64,000 nt of DNA from CALODL01 sp942492115 (lineage in GTDB: Bacteria > Planctomycetota > Phycisphaerae > UBA1845 > CAIVHJ01): positions 15,275 to 79,274 of the forward strand of contig CALODL010000037.1 of NCBI GenBank assembly GCA_942492115.1, written 5' to 3'. The translations under genes were made by a program, and so were the position numbers. The first letter of the stretch is position 1. Every line of letters starts with the position of its first letter. Below are positions 18,451 to 28,700 of the stretch, piece by piece. The notes beneath the pieces were generated by a model. That model made no database searches and had not been told where the DNA came from. It saw only the letters and a list, made by a program, of their open reading frames with translations.

Positions 18451-18495
18451 GAAAGCACCGGGGATGCTCATGTAGCTCTCGGTGCTTTCTTTTTT
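18451..18495 (+). terminator. Strong intrinsic terminator after nrdJ
   Basis: Perfect 10-bp stem GAAAGCACCG / CGGTGCTTTC with a 19-base loop, followed at once by a run of seven T. The T tract is on the plus-strand side only, so it serves nrdJ and not the convergent thioesterase gene. Bases 18496-18614 beyond it hold nothing recognisable. Confidence 0.85.
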
Positions 18496-18614
18496 GGGCC
18501 CTCGCCTCCGCACAGCTTTCCCGTTGAAGGTCCGGCGGAGCATTGTCGCTCAATCTGCCACGGCAGGCTTCGTTGCGTGTTGGGCCCGATTTCGATCCAG
18601 CCCAGAGGGCGAGC

Positions 18615-19013
18615 CTACTTCAGGAACCGCTCGGGAATTCCGCACAGGCTGCCTTGGCGATCTACACACGCAAGGGTTGTTGCCGCCTGGCACAGCAGTT
18701 CAGCGTCGCGCCGCAATTCATATGTGTGATCGATGCGTGCCCGTGTGACGCGAGTCATCATTGTCTTGAGAACGAGTTCATCATCATAATGTGCCGGACG
18801 GCGGAATTTGCACTCCGCGCGGGCGACAACGAAGAACACGCCTACGGCCTCCATGTCACGGTGCGATTGGCCGGTCTGCCGCAGGAGTTCCGTCCGGCCC
18901 AGCTCGAAGTACTCGAAGTAGCGCGCGTGATGAAGGTAACCCATAGGGTCGCACTCGGGGTAGCGCACACGGATCACCAGCTCGCATTGCTGGACGACTT
19001 CGGACGGTTGCAC
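18615..19013 (-). CDS. Hotdog-fold acyl-CoA thioesterase (YbgC/4-hydroxybenzoyl-CoA type)
   Basis: 132 residues. The signature RVRYPECDPMGYLHHARYFEY with catalytic Asp, followed by FELGRTELLRQ, is diagnostic of the YbgC/FcbC group. It hydrolyses acyl-CoA or acyl-ACP esters in the cytosol; in YbgC the partner is the Tol-Pal envelope system, but no tol genes are nearby. The start is a GTG at 19013 with CAGGAG eight bases upstream. The M28 peptidase gene ends 25 bases upstream on the same strand, so co-transcription is likely. Confidence 0.9.
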   Translation of the reverse strand: MQPSEVVQQCELVIRVRYPECDPMGYLHHARYFEYFELGRTELLRQTGQSHRDMEAVGVFFVVARAECKFRRPAHYDDELVLKTMMTRVTRARIDHTYELRRDAELLCQAATTLACVDRQGSLCGIPERFLK

Positions 19014-19038
19014 GGAATGCTCCTGAACGAGTGAGTTC

Positions 19039-20844
19039 CTAACGACGCTCGAGCTTGATCTTGAGGATTATCGTCTTCTCTTGACGCTTGATCTCGACTT
19101 CGACAGTGTCGCCGGGTTTCGCGTCCGCGAGGGCCTCTGCATATTCACTCATCCTCGTAACGGTTTTGCCCGCGACCTTGATGATGAGATCGCCCGCTTT
19201 CATGCCGCCGCGGTCGGCCGGACCATCGGGAACTACCGTTTCGACCGGCCACCCCTCAGCGCCACCCTCTGCGGGGCGGAAGCCCATTCGGACACGCAGG
19301 CCTCGGCGTCCTGGCAGTTCTTTGAAGGTTGCGCGCGTTTCACTGGCGAGCAATTGTTCTGTAACCCGCTGGGCCAACTCGACGACCTGGGTCATGCCGT
19401 CGTAGTCCAGGGTGTCCCAGTCATCACCGGGTCGGTGATAGTGTTCGTGTAAACCGGTGTGCAGAAACATAACGGGGATCTGCTCATTATAAAACGGTTG
19501 GTGATCGCTTCCACCCGGTCCGCGGTCGTTGAAGGCGATTTCAAGGTTCATTGCGTCGGCTTGCGCCATGATCATGTCGTTGAACTCGGCACCGGAACGG
19601 CTTCCATAGACCTGGATCGTTCCATCGTCGAGGCGACCGATCATGTCGAGATTGATCATGGCGACGGTGTCTTTGATCGGGACAGTCGGATGCTCAACAT
19701 AGTAACGAGATCCGTGCAGTCCCAATTCTTCGCCAGAGTAGGCCATGAATGCGATGGACCGTGCGGGGCGCGGACCGGCGCTGAAGATGCGCGCCAGTTC
19801 GAGCACGCCCGCGATTCCAGAAGCATTGTCGTCGGCACCATTGTGGATCTTGTCAGTGCCCGGGTGGGTCGAATGCCCGAGGTGGGCTTGGCGCGTTGCT
19901 GGGCCCGTGCCGAGGTGGTCGTAATGGCCACCAATGACGATGAACTCGTGCGCCAATGGTCCCGCACCGCGCACGATGCCGATGACATTGCGAGTGACGT
20001 ATTCGGTGTTGTTCAATCCGGGCCTGCCGTGGATGACGACGTCGCCACCGTGGTCGCCCGTGGTAGTGTTTTTCAGTGCGGCGGAGGCCGTAACGCCGAT
20101 TTGCACACGGTCGTGCAAGGTCGCCAGGTCCTCAAGGCCACCACTGCGGAGCAAGGCGTCGGCCGTGTCGCGCGTGATGTTGAACATGGGGAGCGCCAAT
20201 CGAGGCTGTGACGCTCCGGCCGCAAGGACGTCATCATCTCCGCGCGGAGGATTGACGAACAATACGGCAGCGGCACCGCGCTCGCCGGCCACTTCTGCCT
20301 TGGTGGCAAATGTCGTGTGACGTCCTGCGGTGGTTCTGAAGTCTGTTGGCCAGTTCGGCGGGCCGCGTCGAAAGACCAGCACAACCCGGCCGGTCACGTC
20401 GATCTGAGCATAGTCGTCGTGCGCCGGGTCCTCCGAGACGATGCCGTAGCCTGCGAAGACGACAGGGCCCTCGAAGCTCGTATCTGGTGAACCGGCGTGG
20501 ACGCGGTAATCGCGGTCGGTTGTCCACGGTTCAGCCTGGTCCATGACTCGGCCCAGTCGAGTGTCTGGTCCCGGCGCGCGGCCTCCGGCGATATCGAATT
20601 TCTGGAAATAGCTCCCATCGTCCCCCCCAGGCTGCAGTCCATAAGCATGAAACCATCCTGCGATGTATGCGGCAGCCTGCTCGATGCCGTTGGTGCCGAC
20701 CCCACGGCCCCCCAGTTCATCACTGGCGAGCAACTTGACGTGATCAAGTACGGCGCTGCGTGAGACCGTTGCTGCACGCTCAGCATGGAGGGGCGCGGTC
20801 ACGGCGGAGAGGATCAAGAAACAGGATGTCATAGAGAGACGCAT
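19039..20844 (-). CDS. Secreted M28-family metalloaminopeptidase with PA and PDZ domains
   Basis: 601 residues. The signal peptide MRLSMTSCFLILSAVTAPLHA is followed by a PA (protease-associated) insert near 150-260 and the M28 catalytic core with zinc ligands in GGHYDHLG, GADDNASG, the catalytic Glu in GEELGLHGS, NLDMIGR and the final His in HEHYHRPGDDWD. The C-terminal 90 residues form a PDZ domain (VVPDGPADRGGMKAGDLIIK). It should trim N-terminal residues from peptides in the periplasm or outside the cell. CAGGAG lies nine bases before the ATG. Planctomycetes commonly carry several such exopeptidases. Confidence 0.93.
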   Translation of the reverse strand: MRLSMTSCFLILSAVTAPLHAERAATVSRSAVLDHVKLLASDELGGRGVGTNGIEQAAAYIAGWFHAYGLQPGGDDGSYFQKFDIAGGRAPGPDTRLGRVMDQAEPWTTDRDYRVHAGSPDTSFEGPVVFAGYGIVSEDPAHDDYAQIDVTGRVVLVFRRGPPNWPTDFRTTAGRHTTFATKAEVAGERGAAAVLFVNPPRGDDDVLAAGASQPRLALPMFNITRDTADALLRSGGLEDLATLHDRVQIGVTASAALKNTTTGDHGGDVVIHGRPGLNNTEYVTRNVIGIVRGAGPLAHEFIVIGGHYDHLGTGPATRQAHLGHSTHPGTDKIHNGADDNASGIAGVLELARIFSAGPRPARSIAFMAYSGEELGLHGSRYYVEHPTVPIKDTVAMINLDMIGRLDDGTIQVYGSRSGAEFNDMIMAQADAMNLEIAFNDRGPGGSDHQPFYNEQIPVMFLHTGLHEHYHRPGDDWDTLDYDGMTQVVELAQRVTEQLLASETRATFKELPGRRGLRVRMGFRPAEGGAEGWPVETVVPDGPADRGGMKAGDLIIKVAGKTVTRMSEYAEALADAKPGDTVEVEIKRQEKTIILKIKLERR

Positions 20845-21010
20845 GATTGGGCTCCTGTGTGGGGTTGATCACGATGTTAATGGCCCAGTGTGACGATAAC
20901 AACCACGAGCGCGGCCGTGTGCGTCGCCTCAATGGCCACTATAATTCCGGATGACTGCACAGGCAGCGTGTGCTGCCTGACCTCCTGATGCCAGACTCGG
21001 AGAACAATTC

Positions 21011-21628
21011 ATGTCCCTGGATCCAGTGAAGTGCATGGCTGCCGGTGTGGTCGTCGTCGTCGTATGGGGTACGGTCGAACACGCACGGCAGGATCCCCGG
21101 GATATGCGACCGACGGCCGTCAAGACATCGTCAACTGCCTCGTATGTGCCCGGTAGCCTGATCGAGACCGGTGATCCGGCCTGGGACTACTATCAACACG
21201 CTCAGAAGGACTGGCAGAAAGAGGTTCAAGACCTCATCAGCCGAAGGCGACCCGATTTGCAAGCAGCGAGTGCCGCCACGCTCGACATGCACTGGTCTCT
21301 GCTGGACCTCCGTGGTGCCCGCTTGCGCTATCTCCTTGCGGAGGATCCGGGACGTATTACGCGTGACCGGGGGGTTCGCGCTTTCCTGAGCTTTTCCTGG
21401 GATCCGCAAAATGATACCTCGGCGTTGCAGGCGTGGGATCCCACATTCGCACAACTTCAGGCCGCTATTGAACACTACTACCGTGCGGCACGTGAGCATC
21501 CAGACTATGCTTCCTCGCGCGAGTTTCTGACATCAACGCTACTGCTCGATGCGGAGTACCGTGAGATCCTCGAGCGCTTCACCGCGGCGAGTGAGGTCAT
21601 CGAACGAATGTTGCAGCAGCAGCAGTGA
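21011..21628 (+). CDS. Hypothetical exported or membrane-anchored helical protein
   Basis: 205 residues, family not recognised. The N-terminus MSLDPVKCMAAGVVVVVVWG is one hydrophobic stretch, read as a signal anchor or uncleaved signal peptide. The rest is predicted mostly helical and polar (WDYYQHAQKDWQKEV, LDLRGARLRYLLAED, LQAAIEHYYRAAREHPDY), with a Gln-rich end. The pattern of paired aromatic and Ala residues near 160 recalls a tetratricopeptide helix, but a repeat cannot be shown. GGAG lies ten bases before the ATG. Divergent from the M28 gene and convergent with glcF, 11 bases away. Confidence 0.7.
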   Translation: MSLDPVKCMAAGVVVVVVWGTVEHARQDPRDMRPTAVKTSSTASYVPGSLIETGDPAWDYYQHAQKDWQKEVQDLISRRRPDLQAASAATLDMHWSLLDLRGARLRYLLAEDPGRITRDRGVRAFLSFSWDPQNDTSALQAWDPTFAQLQAAIEHYYRAAREHPDYASSREFLTSTLLLDAEYREILERFTAASEVIERMLQQQQ

Positions 21629-21639
21629 GTCCGATGGAG

Positions 21640-22902
21640 TTACTCAGCGGCGTACGCTTGATCGAGCAGGTCGATCGGGTGAACGAATTCGACGTCACGG
21701 CCATGCTCGGCCGCATGTTGTTTGAGATGCAGCAAACATCCCGCGTTGCCGATGGCCACGCAGCGCACCTCAGTGGCTGCAATACTGTCGAGTTTGCGTC
21801 GAGCGATCTGCCCGGCCATCTCCGGTTCCGTCAGGGCGTATGTGCCCGCGGCTCCGCAGCACATGTCCGAAGAACCTAACGGCACCAGTTCGAGGCCATC
21901 GATCATTCGCAGAAGTTCGCGCGGTTGTGCAATGATGCCTTGCCCATGGCACAGATGACAGGCATCGTGGTAGGTCAGGCGCAAGGGAACCTTGCCGCGC
22001 GGCTGCCTGACCGGCAGCTCGATGAGGAACTCGTGGACATCGCGCACTGCCTGCGAAAAGGCGCTGGCCCGTTCGGCGTAAGCAGGGTCGTCGGCAAGCA
22101 ATGCGTCGTAGGATTTGAGCATCAATCCGCATCCGGCAACATTGGTGATGATGACGTCAACCGTTGCACTCCGCTCGAAAGCAGCGATGTTTGCACGGGC
22201 CATGTCCCGCGCCGTGTCGACCCGGCCCGCATGGTAATCAATCGCACCACAGCAGCGCTGGTCGTGGGGGCAATGGACAGCGCAACCGTTGGTCTCGAGC
22301 ACGCGGTGTGTGGCGCGGTTGGTGTGGCCAAACACCGCTTCCGATACGCAGCCGACAAACAATCCTGTGATTGCTCGGATCGGGCCTGATGGTTGAGAAT
22401 GACGCGGGATAGTACTGTTGTCACGTGGCAGGGCGGCCACGACCTCTGCGATGCGCAATGCAGCAGTATGGCCCGCAAAGAGGCCTGAGTTTCGCACAAA
22501 ATCAACCAGGCCCGTTGCCTGGGCCGCAGCCGCTATGCGCAGCAGCCAGCGCGTGCGACGCGGGTTCGGTAGAATGTGCTGGCAGGTCCAGTCGATGATG
22601 CGATCGATTACGCCGTCGCCCGGCTCGTGTGGATGGGTGGTGCGATAGCGCTCGATCAGCTCACCATACTGCACCCCGGAGGGGCACGCCGTTTCACAGC
22701 CCCGGCAGTCAAGGCATAGGGCCAGATGGCGATCGATGGTCGAGGACGGGGCAGCACGGCCCTCTTCGATTGCCTGCATCAAGTAAATGCGTCCGCGCGG
22801 TGAATCGTTCTCGTCGCCACGTTCGACGTATGTCGGGCACGCTTGCAGACACAGCCCGCAGTGGACGCAGTTCTGGTAGTAATCGAACAGCTCACTCATC
22901 AT
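21640..22902 (-). CDS. glcF: Glycolate oxidase iron-sulfur subunit
   Basis: 420 residues. Two 4Fe-4S clusters are bound by CVHCGLCLQACP (near 12-23) and CLDCRGCETACP (near 63-74). Two cysteine-rich CCG domains follow (GCVSEAVFG to CPHDQRCCGAIDYHAG, and YHDACHLCHGQG to SSDMCCGAAGTYAL), as in heterodisulfide-reductase-like electron carriers. It passes electrons from the GlcD/GlcE flavoproteins to the quinone pool at the inner membrane. The start overlaps the end of glcE by 11 bases, and glcE overlaps glcD, so the three are tightly coupled. Confidence 0.93.
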   Translation of the reverse strand: MMSELFDYYQNCVHCGLCLQACPTYVERGDENDSPRGRIYLMQAIEEGRAAPSSTIDRHLALCLDCRGCETACPSGVQYGELIERYRTTHPHEPGDGVIDRIIDWTCQHILPNPRRTRWLLRIAAAAQATGLVDFVRNSGLFAGHTAALRIAEVVAALPRDNSTIPRHSQPSGPIRAITGLFVGCVSEAVFGHTNRATHRVLETNGCAVHCPHDQRCCGAIDYHAGRVDTARDMARANIAAFERSATVDVIITNVAGCGLMLKSYDALLADDPAYAERASAFSQAVRDVHEFLIELPVRQPRGKVPLRLTYHDACHLCHGQGIIAQPRELLRMIDGLELVPLGSSDMCCGAAGTYALTEPEMAGQIARRKLDSIAATEVRCVAIGNAGCLLHLKQHAAEHGRDVEFVHPIDLLDQAYAAE

Positions 22903-24142
22903 TCATCCGATCGGCGAGACCCCGTCGCGGCAGCACGCCTGCGGGGTCGAAGAGATCCTTGATGTGCTGCAGCCAGTTGGCTCCAACCATGGGGGGCCAG
23001 CGTTTATACGCTCCGTTGTCCGGCGCTCGGTCGAACACCACGGTACTGTCTTCACCGGCTGTGGCGCGTAAGGCGAGAACGTCGCTGGCGCTCATATCGC
23101 CCACTGCCCGGCCATGGACCACCCCGAAACCGGCGCGCGCAATGGCGGCAATGTTGGCACGCTGGCAGAAGGTGATCATGGGAATGCAGCGCTCGAGGCG
23201 CACCGCCGCCTCAAAAGACGCGTCGGCAGGGCTGGTGGACCAGTCACGCAGTCGCTCGTACAGGGCCGTGGCCGCCGTGCCATCGATGACATCCATGAAC
23301 GCAGAAATGTCTTCGGCGACCGTCGAGAGCTGCCATGCGATCACGGCGGGTTCACCGCGGTAGCCGATGCACAGGATCAGCTCTCCCGGGGCACAGCTGA
23401 GACCCAGATCATCGGCTGCTATGCTCTCGAGAACATCTATCACGACGGGCCGGGTTCGCCCGATCCAGAGACGGTTCAACATTCGGCGTAGCTGCTGCGG
23501 CCCACGGGCTGTCGTACAACCAAAGGTCCAGGCCACAGGCCGCGGAATGAGCCGCAGCGTGGCTTCGGTGACGATGCCGTACTGACCGTGACTGCCCACC
23601 ATCAGCCGGTGGACATCATAGCCGGCAACACTCTTGGTCGTGGGGGCGCCAGCGCGAATGCGCCCAAAGGCCGGCGTGACGACCGCGCTGGCCAGCACGT
23701 GATCCCCGACAGTGCCATCCTCGCGTGCGGTGGGGCCACAGCGGTTGGCTGCAATCATCGCGCCTACGGAAGTGGTGTGGGGTGCGGCCGGATCGATCGG
23801 GCACATGAGGTCATGTTTGCAGATGGCGCTATTGAGTTCGCTGATGGTACAACCCGCTTGAACGCGTGCGGTCAAGTCGGTCGCAGCGATGTCGAGGACT
23901 CGACACATTCGCGACGTCGTACACCATATCGGGGCATCGTCCTCGGATTGAGCTGAACCATCCGTCAGGCGACTGCCTGTCGGAATGACGCGCAGGTCGT
24001 GGCGCTGACAGCAGGCAAGCAACTCTTGCACCTGCTCCTCGCTCGCCGGGGCGGCGATCACAGCATCCGCGCTGGCCAGCAACACGCCGGCACCGAGTTC
24101 GTCCGTGAGGAGGTGTTGCAGTCTGGCGACATCGTCAGGCAC
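22892..24142 (-). CDS. glcE: Glycolate oxidase FAD-binding subunit
   Basis: 416 residues with a PCMH-type FAD-binding half (IDPAAPHTTSVGAMIAANRCGP, HGQYGIVTEATLRLIPRP) and a shorter, more divergent C-terminal half, which is the hallmark of GlcE relative to GlcD. It works with GlcD and GlcF to oxidise glycolate to glyoxylate. The start is a GTG at 24142 with GGGGAGG six bases upstream, overlapping the glcD stop by eight bases; the longer open frame to 24241 lacks such a site. At 416 residues it is longer than E. coli GlcE (about 350). Confidence 0.9.
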   Translation of the reverse strand: MPDDVARLQHLLTDELGAGVLLASADAVIAAPASEEQVQELLACCQRHDLRVIPTGSRLTDGSAQSEDDAPIWCTTSRMCRVLDIAATDLTARVQAGCTISELNSAICKHDLMCPIDPAAPHTTSVGAMIAANRCGPTAREDGTVGDHVLASAVVTPAFGRIRAGAPTTKSVAGYDVHRLMVGSHGQYGIVTEATLRLIPRPVAWTFGCTTARGPQQLRRMLNRLWIGRTRPVVIDVLESIAADDLGLSCAPGELILCIGYRGEPAVIAWQLSTVAEDISAFMDVIDGTAATALYERLRDWSTSPADASFEAAVRLERCIPMITFCQRANIAAIARAGFGVVHGRAVGDMSASDVLALRATAGEDSTVVFDRAPDNGAYKRWPPMVGANWLQHIKDLFDPAGVLPRRGLADRMNDE

Positions 24143-25532
24143 GACGTTCCTCCCCGTGGCCGAAAATCTTGTCTGCATTGGCGCGGCGGGACGGATCGAA
24201 TACGGCGCGCAGCGCCTGCTGCGCTGCCAGATCGGATGCACTGTACATCAACCGCAGAGCGGCAACCTTTTCTATACCGATGCCATGTTCACCGCTGATC
24301 GATCCGCCAAGCCTGACGCACTCCGCGAGGATTTCGTGCCCGGCGGCCTCGACGGCGGCGACCTGCTGCGGATCGCGCCCGTCGAACAGGAAGTTCGGAT
24401 GGATATTTCCGTCGCCCGCGTGGAAGTTGCTGGCCACCCGCAGGCCGTGGCGATCCGCGACTTCACGGACGAACCGCAGTATTTCGGGCAGCCGCGAGCG
24501 CGGGACGACTCCGTCCTGGGTGATGCAGGAAGGGGCTGCTCGACCGAGGGCGCCGAAAGCTGTCTTTCGCGCCTTCCATAGCAGCGCCCGGTTGTCATCG
24601 TCGTCAGCGTGTTTGATCTGACGAACATGATTGGCCGTGCAATACTCGACGATGCGTGCAAGGCGGTCGTCCATGCCGGCAGCGACGCCCTCGAGTTCGA
24701 TGATCAGCACGGCATCCGCCTCAGGGAAGCCATAGCCGTAAGCCTGGTCAACGATGCGCAAGCAGGCGTCATCCATCATTTCGAGGGCGGCAGGCATGAT
24801 GCCGGAGGCAATAATCGCCGTGACCGCGTTCGAGGCGTCGTCCATCTTGTCGAAGACGGCCAGGACCGTGCGCATGGCCGCCGGGCGGCGGGTCAACCGC
24901 ACGGTGACTTCGGTGATCAAGCCGAACGTGCCTTCTGTTCCACAAAACAGCCGCACCAGGTCTGGACCATGACGGAGACGGGTGCGTCCACCGATACGCA
25001 GGATGTCTCCCGTCGGCAACACGGCGGTCAGGCCCAGGACGTGATTGGCTGTGACGCCATGTGCCAGGGTATGGGGCCCGCCGGCGTTGTTGGCAACATT
25101 GCCCCCGATCGTGCAAGTCGATTGGCTCGACGGATCCGGCGCGTAGCGATAACCCTGTCCGCCGACTGCATCGGAGATGTGCTGTGTGACCACTCCGGCC
25201 TCCACGACAGCGCACTCGTTCGCGAGGTCGATCGCGATGATGTCCCGCATCCGTGCAGTGGAGACGCACACACTGTCGGGAGGCGTGAGGCATCCACCGG
25301 CCAGTGACGTTCCCGCGCCGCGGGGAACGAAGCCGATGCGCGCACGGCTGAGGCACTTCAGCACCTGTGACGCCATTGCGGTCGAGGTTGGAAACACAAC
25401 CGCGCCGGGGAGCGAACGCGCCAACGGGAACGCATCGCGCTCATAGACCAGCCTTTCGGCCGGGTCGGACAGGACGCCGCGCGGTCCACAAATAGATTGG
25501 AGTTCTTTAATGATTGAGGCCTGGATGGCCAT
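24135..25532 (-). CDS. glcD: Glycolate oxidase subunit D (FAD-linked 2-hydroxyacid dehydrogenase)
   Basis: 465 residues. The FAD-binding PCMH domain shows FVPRGAGTSLAGG, TIGGNVANNAGGPHTLAHG and GTEGTFGLITEVTVRL. The oxidase C-domain shows NFHAGDGNIHPNFLFD and GSISGEHGIGIEK, whose histidines line the active site. It oxidises glycolate, or possibly D-lactate. ATG 25532 is preceded by GAGGAGAGAGGAG, so it is preferred over the in-frame start at 25613. It is the first gene of the glcDEF operon, which clears phosphoglycolate salvage products or uses glycolate as carbon. D-lactate dehydrogenase is the alternative, but the three-subunit arrangement favours glycolate. Confidence 0.92.
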   Translation of the reverse strand: MAIQASIIKELQSICGPRGVLSDPAERLVYERDAFPLARSLPGAVVFPTSTAMASQVLKCLSRARIGFVPRGAGTSLAGGCLTPPDSVCVSTARMRDIIAIDLANECAVVEAGVVTQHISDAVGGQGYRYAPDPSSQSTCTIGGNVANNAGGPHTLAHGVTANHVLGLTAVLPTGDILRIGGRTRLRHGPDLVRLFCGTEGTFGLITEVTVRLTRRPAAMRTVLAVFDKMDDASNAVTAIIASGIMPAALEMMDDACLRIVDQAYGYGFPEADAVLIIELEGVAAGMDDRLARIVEYCTANHVRQIKHADDDDNRALLWKARKTAFGALGRAAPSCITQDGVVPRSRLPEILRFVREVADRHGLRVASNFHAGDGNIHPNFLFDGRDPQQVAAVEAAGHEILAECVRLGGSISGEHGIGIEKVAALRLMYSASDLAAQQALRAVFDPSRRANADKIFGHGEERRA

Positions 25533-25670
25533 CTCCTCTCTCCTCAGGTATCCACAGCATTTCGCATAAACGCGAAGCCAGTGCAAGGTTGCTGGTATCC
25601 ACGTCGCCCGCAAATGCTTAAGCGCTTACTAATCCAATGCATGCAGTCGAGATGGTCTGGGATACCCGTC

Positions 25671-25700
25671 TTGACAAGACTCTTGGGCTTTCTCTATAAA
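25671..25700 (+). promoter_or_regulatory. Sigma-70-type promoter for the giant lipoprotein gene
   Basis: TTGACA (25671-25676), 18-base spacer, TATAAA (25695-25700), leaving a leader of about 85 bases. The leader contains an inverted repeat CGTCAA-N7-TTGACG (about 25717-25735). The remaining divergent gap to glcD (25533-25670) shows nothing recognisable. Confidence 0.6.
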
Positions 25701-25791
25701 AGGATAAGTTCAAGGGCGTCAATGCTTTGTTGACGATCCCGTCCTGCCTGAACAAAAAAAAGCATCCACCCGCTTGAGGGGGAGAATTGCC

Positions 25792-28700
25792 ATGATCACG
25801 AAGATCGTACGTCACCGGTTCGTCCTGGGGATAGTAGCAGGTACGCTGCTGTTTGTCGGAGCATGCAACAATCAGGGGCCTGGCGAAGGGCCGTCATCGC
25901 CGGATGCGCCCCAGATTGCATTGATCAGTCCGACTCAGGATCGCAACATTGCCAGCGGAACGCCCATCAGCATTACCTATACTCTCCTGGGTGATGAATT
26001 GACATCCGCGGTGGCGTTTCTCGATGTCGATGAGGATCCGTCCAACAACAACGAGATCGTGTTCGCAACGGATCTCGAAGCGGGCAACAACCTGCAGGTA
26101 TTGCTGACGACCACTTCGCTGGAACTTGGTTCGTACACTTTTGGAGTTCAAGCAACCAACTCCGCGGGAACCACGGTTGTCTATGCGCGCGATAGAAACA
26201 GCGTAGCTGTCATGTTGACCATGAACGGCGCGCCGGTTCCCGGAATCTCCTCGCCGGCCTCCGACCGCGAGGTGCTGGCCATTCAGACCGTCGATCTGTT
26301 GTTCAATTGCAATGATCCCGAGAACGAGGTCAGCTGGGCGACGTTCTATGATCGCAATCAGATCGTCGACGGCAACGAAGTGTTCATCCCCAACGGTGCG
26401 GGTACGGGTAACTCTCCAATTGGCTCAGCCAATCAGCAGGTCACATGGGCTCCGATCGGTGTTCCGCAGGGGACTTATTTCGTGGGTCTCACCTGCATCG
26501 ATACGGCCGAGTCGGCGGTGACGACCTATTCCAATGCACGCATCTCGGTCGTGTCCGAAATCACCATTCCTTCTGCCACCATCACCGCGCCATCGACTGA
26601 TCGCGTTGTGACCCTCGATGATGAAGTCGTCGTTCAATTCAGCATCAGTGACCCGAGCAGCACCGAAGCGCGGGTCAATGTGTATGTCGATACCAACGAT
26701 CGGTTCGAGTTCGATACCACCGAAGTCGTCCTGGCCCAGGGACTGCCTGCTTCAACGACGTCGTTTACCATCGATAGTTCGATCGTCGCGGCCCTGCCCG
26801 AGGATACCTACTTCGTCGTCGTGACCGTCGAGCAGAACAATCAACGAAGCGTGTCTTACGCTGGTGGTCGTTTGCGGATCGTGGGCACTGGAGCGTTGTC
26901 CGTGACATCGCCCCCGAAGGGCGTCGTAACAGCGATCCGCCCGGGCACTGATGTACAAGTCATCTGGCTGACCAATCTGTCGGTTGGCGAAGGGGTGATC
27001 GATCTGGCCACGTTCAATGCCGATGCGGATGGACAGCCCACGACGCCGTTGGTTCCTGACCCGCTGGAGAATGCCAAGGATCTCCCGGTCGCGCCCAATT
27101 CGTTCAGTATGGACACTTCGAGTCTCGAAGGCGGATCTTACGTTGTTGAGGTCACTCAAACGCGCGTGGATGCCGATGGTCAACAGACTGGCGAAACCGC
27201 GCGTGATGTTTCCGGAGTCATCCGAGTCACGACGCAACCCAACATTTTCTGGGTGGGGGCGATCGAGGTGCCGGACGGCGAAGAGAATCCGCCGGGTCAC
27301 GTCGACGGAATCGTGTTCGAGGGAGTCAATTTCGAGGACAACGCCGGCAGTTCGTTCCAGGCGCTCGGTGAGCTGCCGATCGGCCAGGGGATCGAAACCG
27401 CATTCCTCGTTGGCGCGCAGTACGCCAAGCCGCTGCTGGCCAATCCGAATGGTATCGGTGCCGGCCAGGCGTATCTGATGTACAACGATTTGCCGTTGAT
27501 CAATCAACGCTACAGCCTCAATGCTGTCGGCGCGCGGGATACGCCAGAGGATGTCGACGGTGACGGGCTGCTGGGTTTGCAGATTTCGGGAATTGCTTTC
27601 GATCCTGCGTCCGAGGAGGTCCTCAGTCCGGGGAATACCCCATCGCTCGATATCCTTTCTGAAGATGCCGATGGTGATGGCCGGCTGGATCTCGTTGACG
27701 AAGACCTGGATGGCGACGGCGTCCTGGATGCGATCGAGGATGTCGACCAGGACGGCCATCTCGATTTCGTGGAAGATGGTTGGGTGGGGGTCGATGACAA
27801 TGGTGACGGCGTCATCGACAACGCCTCGGCTCGCTGCTACGTCGCGCAATACGAGAACGGGGCGCTGGAGACTGCAATCAACGAGGACCGGGACTTTGAT
27901 GGCAAACTCGACGAGCAGGGTGATGCAACCTGGGGGCTGTCGAGCATTGGCCTGGTGCCGGATGTCGACGGCGACGGTGTTCCGGAACTGGCCTTCGGAT
28001 TTCAGTTTACCGATTCGATGACCGCGGATTTCCGCAGGACACTGCTCGGCGTGTTCGAGGTGCCAGGCTTTGGCGAATTGAGCCAGGAGAACCACTTCGA
28101 ACGTGGCGGATTTGTCATTGTGCCCAGTAGCGACGAGTCGACGATTCTCGATCCGTTTGCTCCGGGAGCCAGCTTCGAGGGGCGGGTTCTGGAGCTCGAC
28201 CGCGTCGGTCAATTCTTCTCGACGGAACAGGAGCCGGACAACGGTCCGCCGGATGATGTGACCGGTATCCAGCCGCCGAACAGTCAACTCACGCGCGCAG
28301 CGACCAACGGGCACGATGTCGTGCCTTTCGGCCGCTCGATACTCGGGGGCGACCCGGGTCAGTCACTGGTGTGTCCGACAGGCACTGTGCAGGTCCTTTT
28401 CTTCAACAACATTTCACTGGGCAACCAGGCGCGGGCGCGTTGGCGGATTTTCGAGACTGTGGACGACGGGCCGGATCAGGAGATCGAAGCCGCATTTACC
28501 ATTGAAGCTGCTCCGGGCGCCATCGCTGCCCGTTGCGTGGCCGTAGCCGACGGACAATCATTGCGCTTCGTGCCCATCGAGGTTCAGATCGTGAACGACT
28601 CGAATCAGGTCGTGGGCGGCGCGATTGATCAGCGCGAGGTCATCGCCGGTCTTCCCGCCGGTGGCCAGATCGTTGCCGGTGTCGTCGGCTCACTCGGGGA

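Noticed and set aside
18247..18495. SRP RNA, 6S RNA or tmRNA
   Set aside because: None of the conserved core sequences (for example the GGAAG loop region of SRP RNA) is present.
24143..24241. Longer N-terminus for glcE
   Set aside because: The GTG at 24142 has a strong Shine-Dalgarno site and the extension overlaps glcD coding without family similarity.
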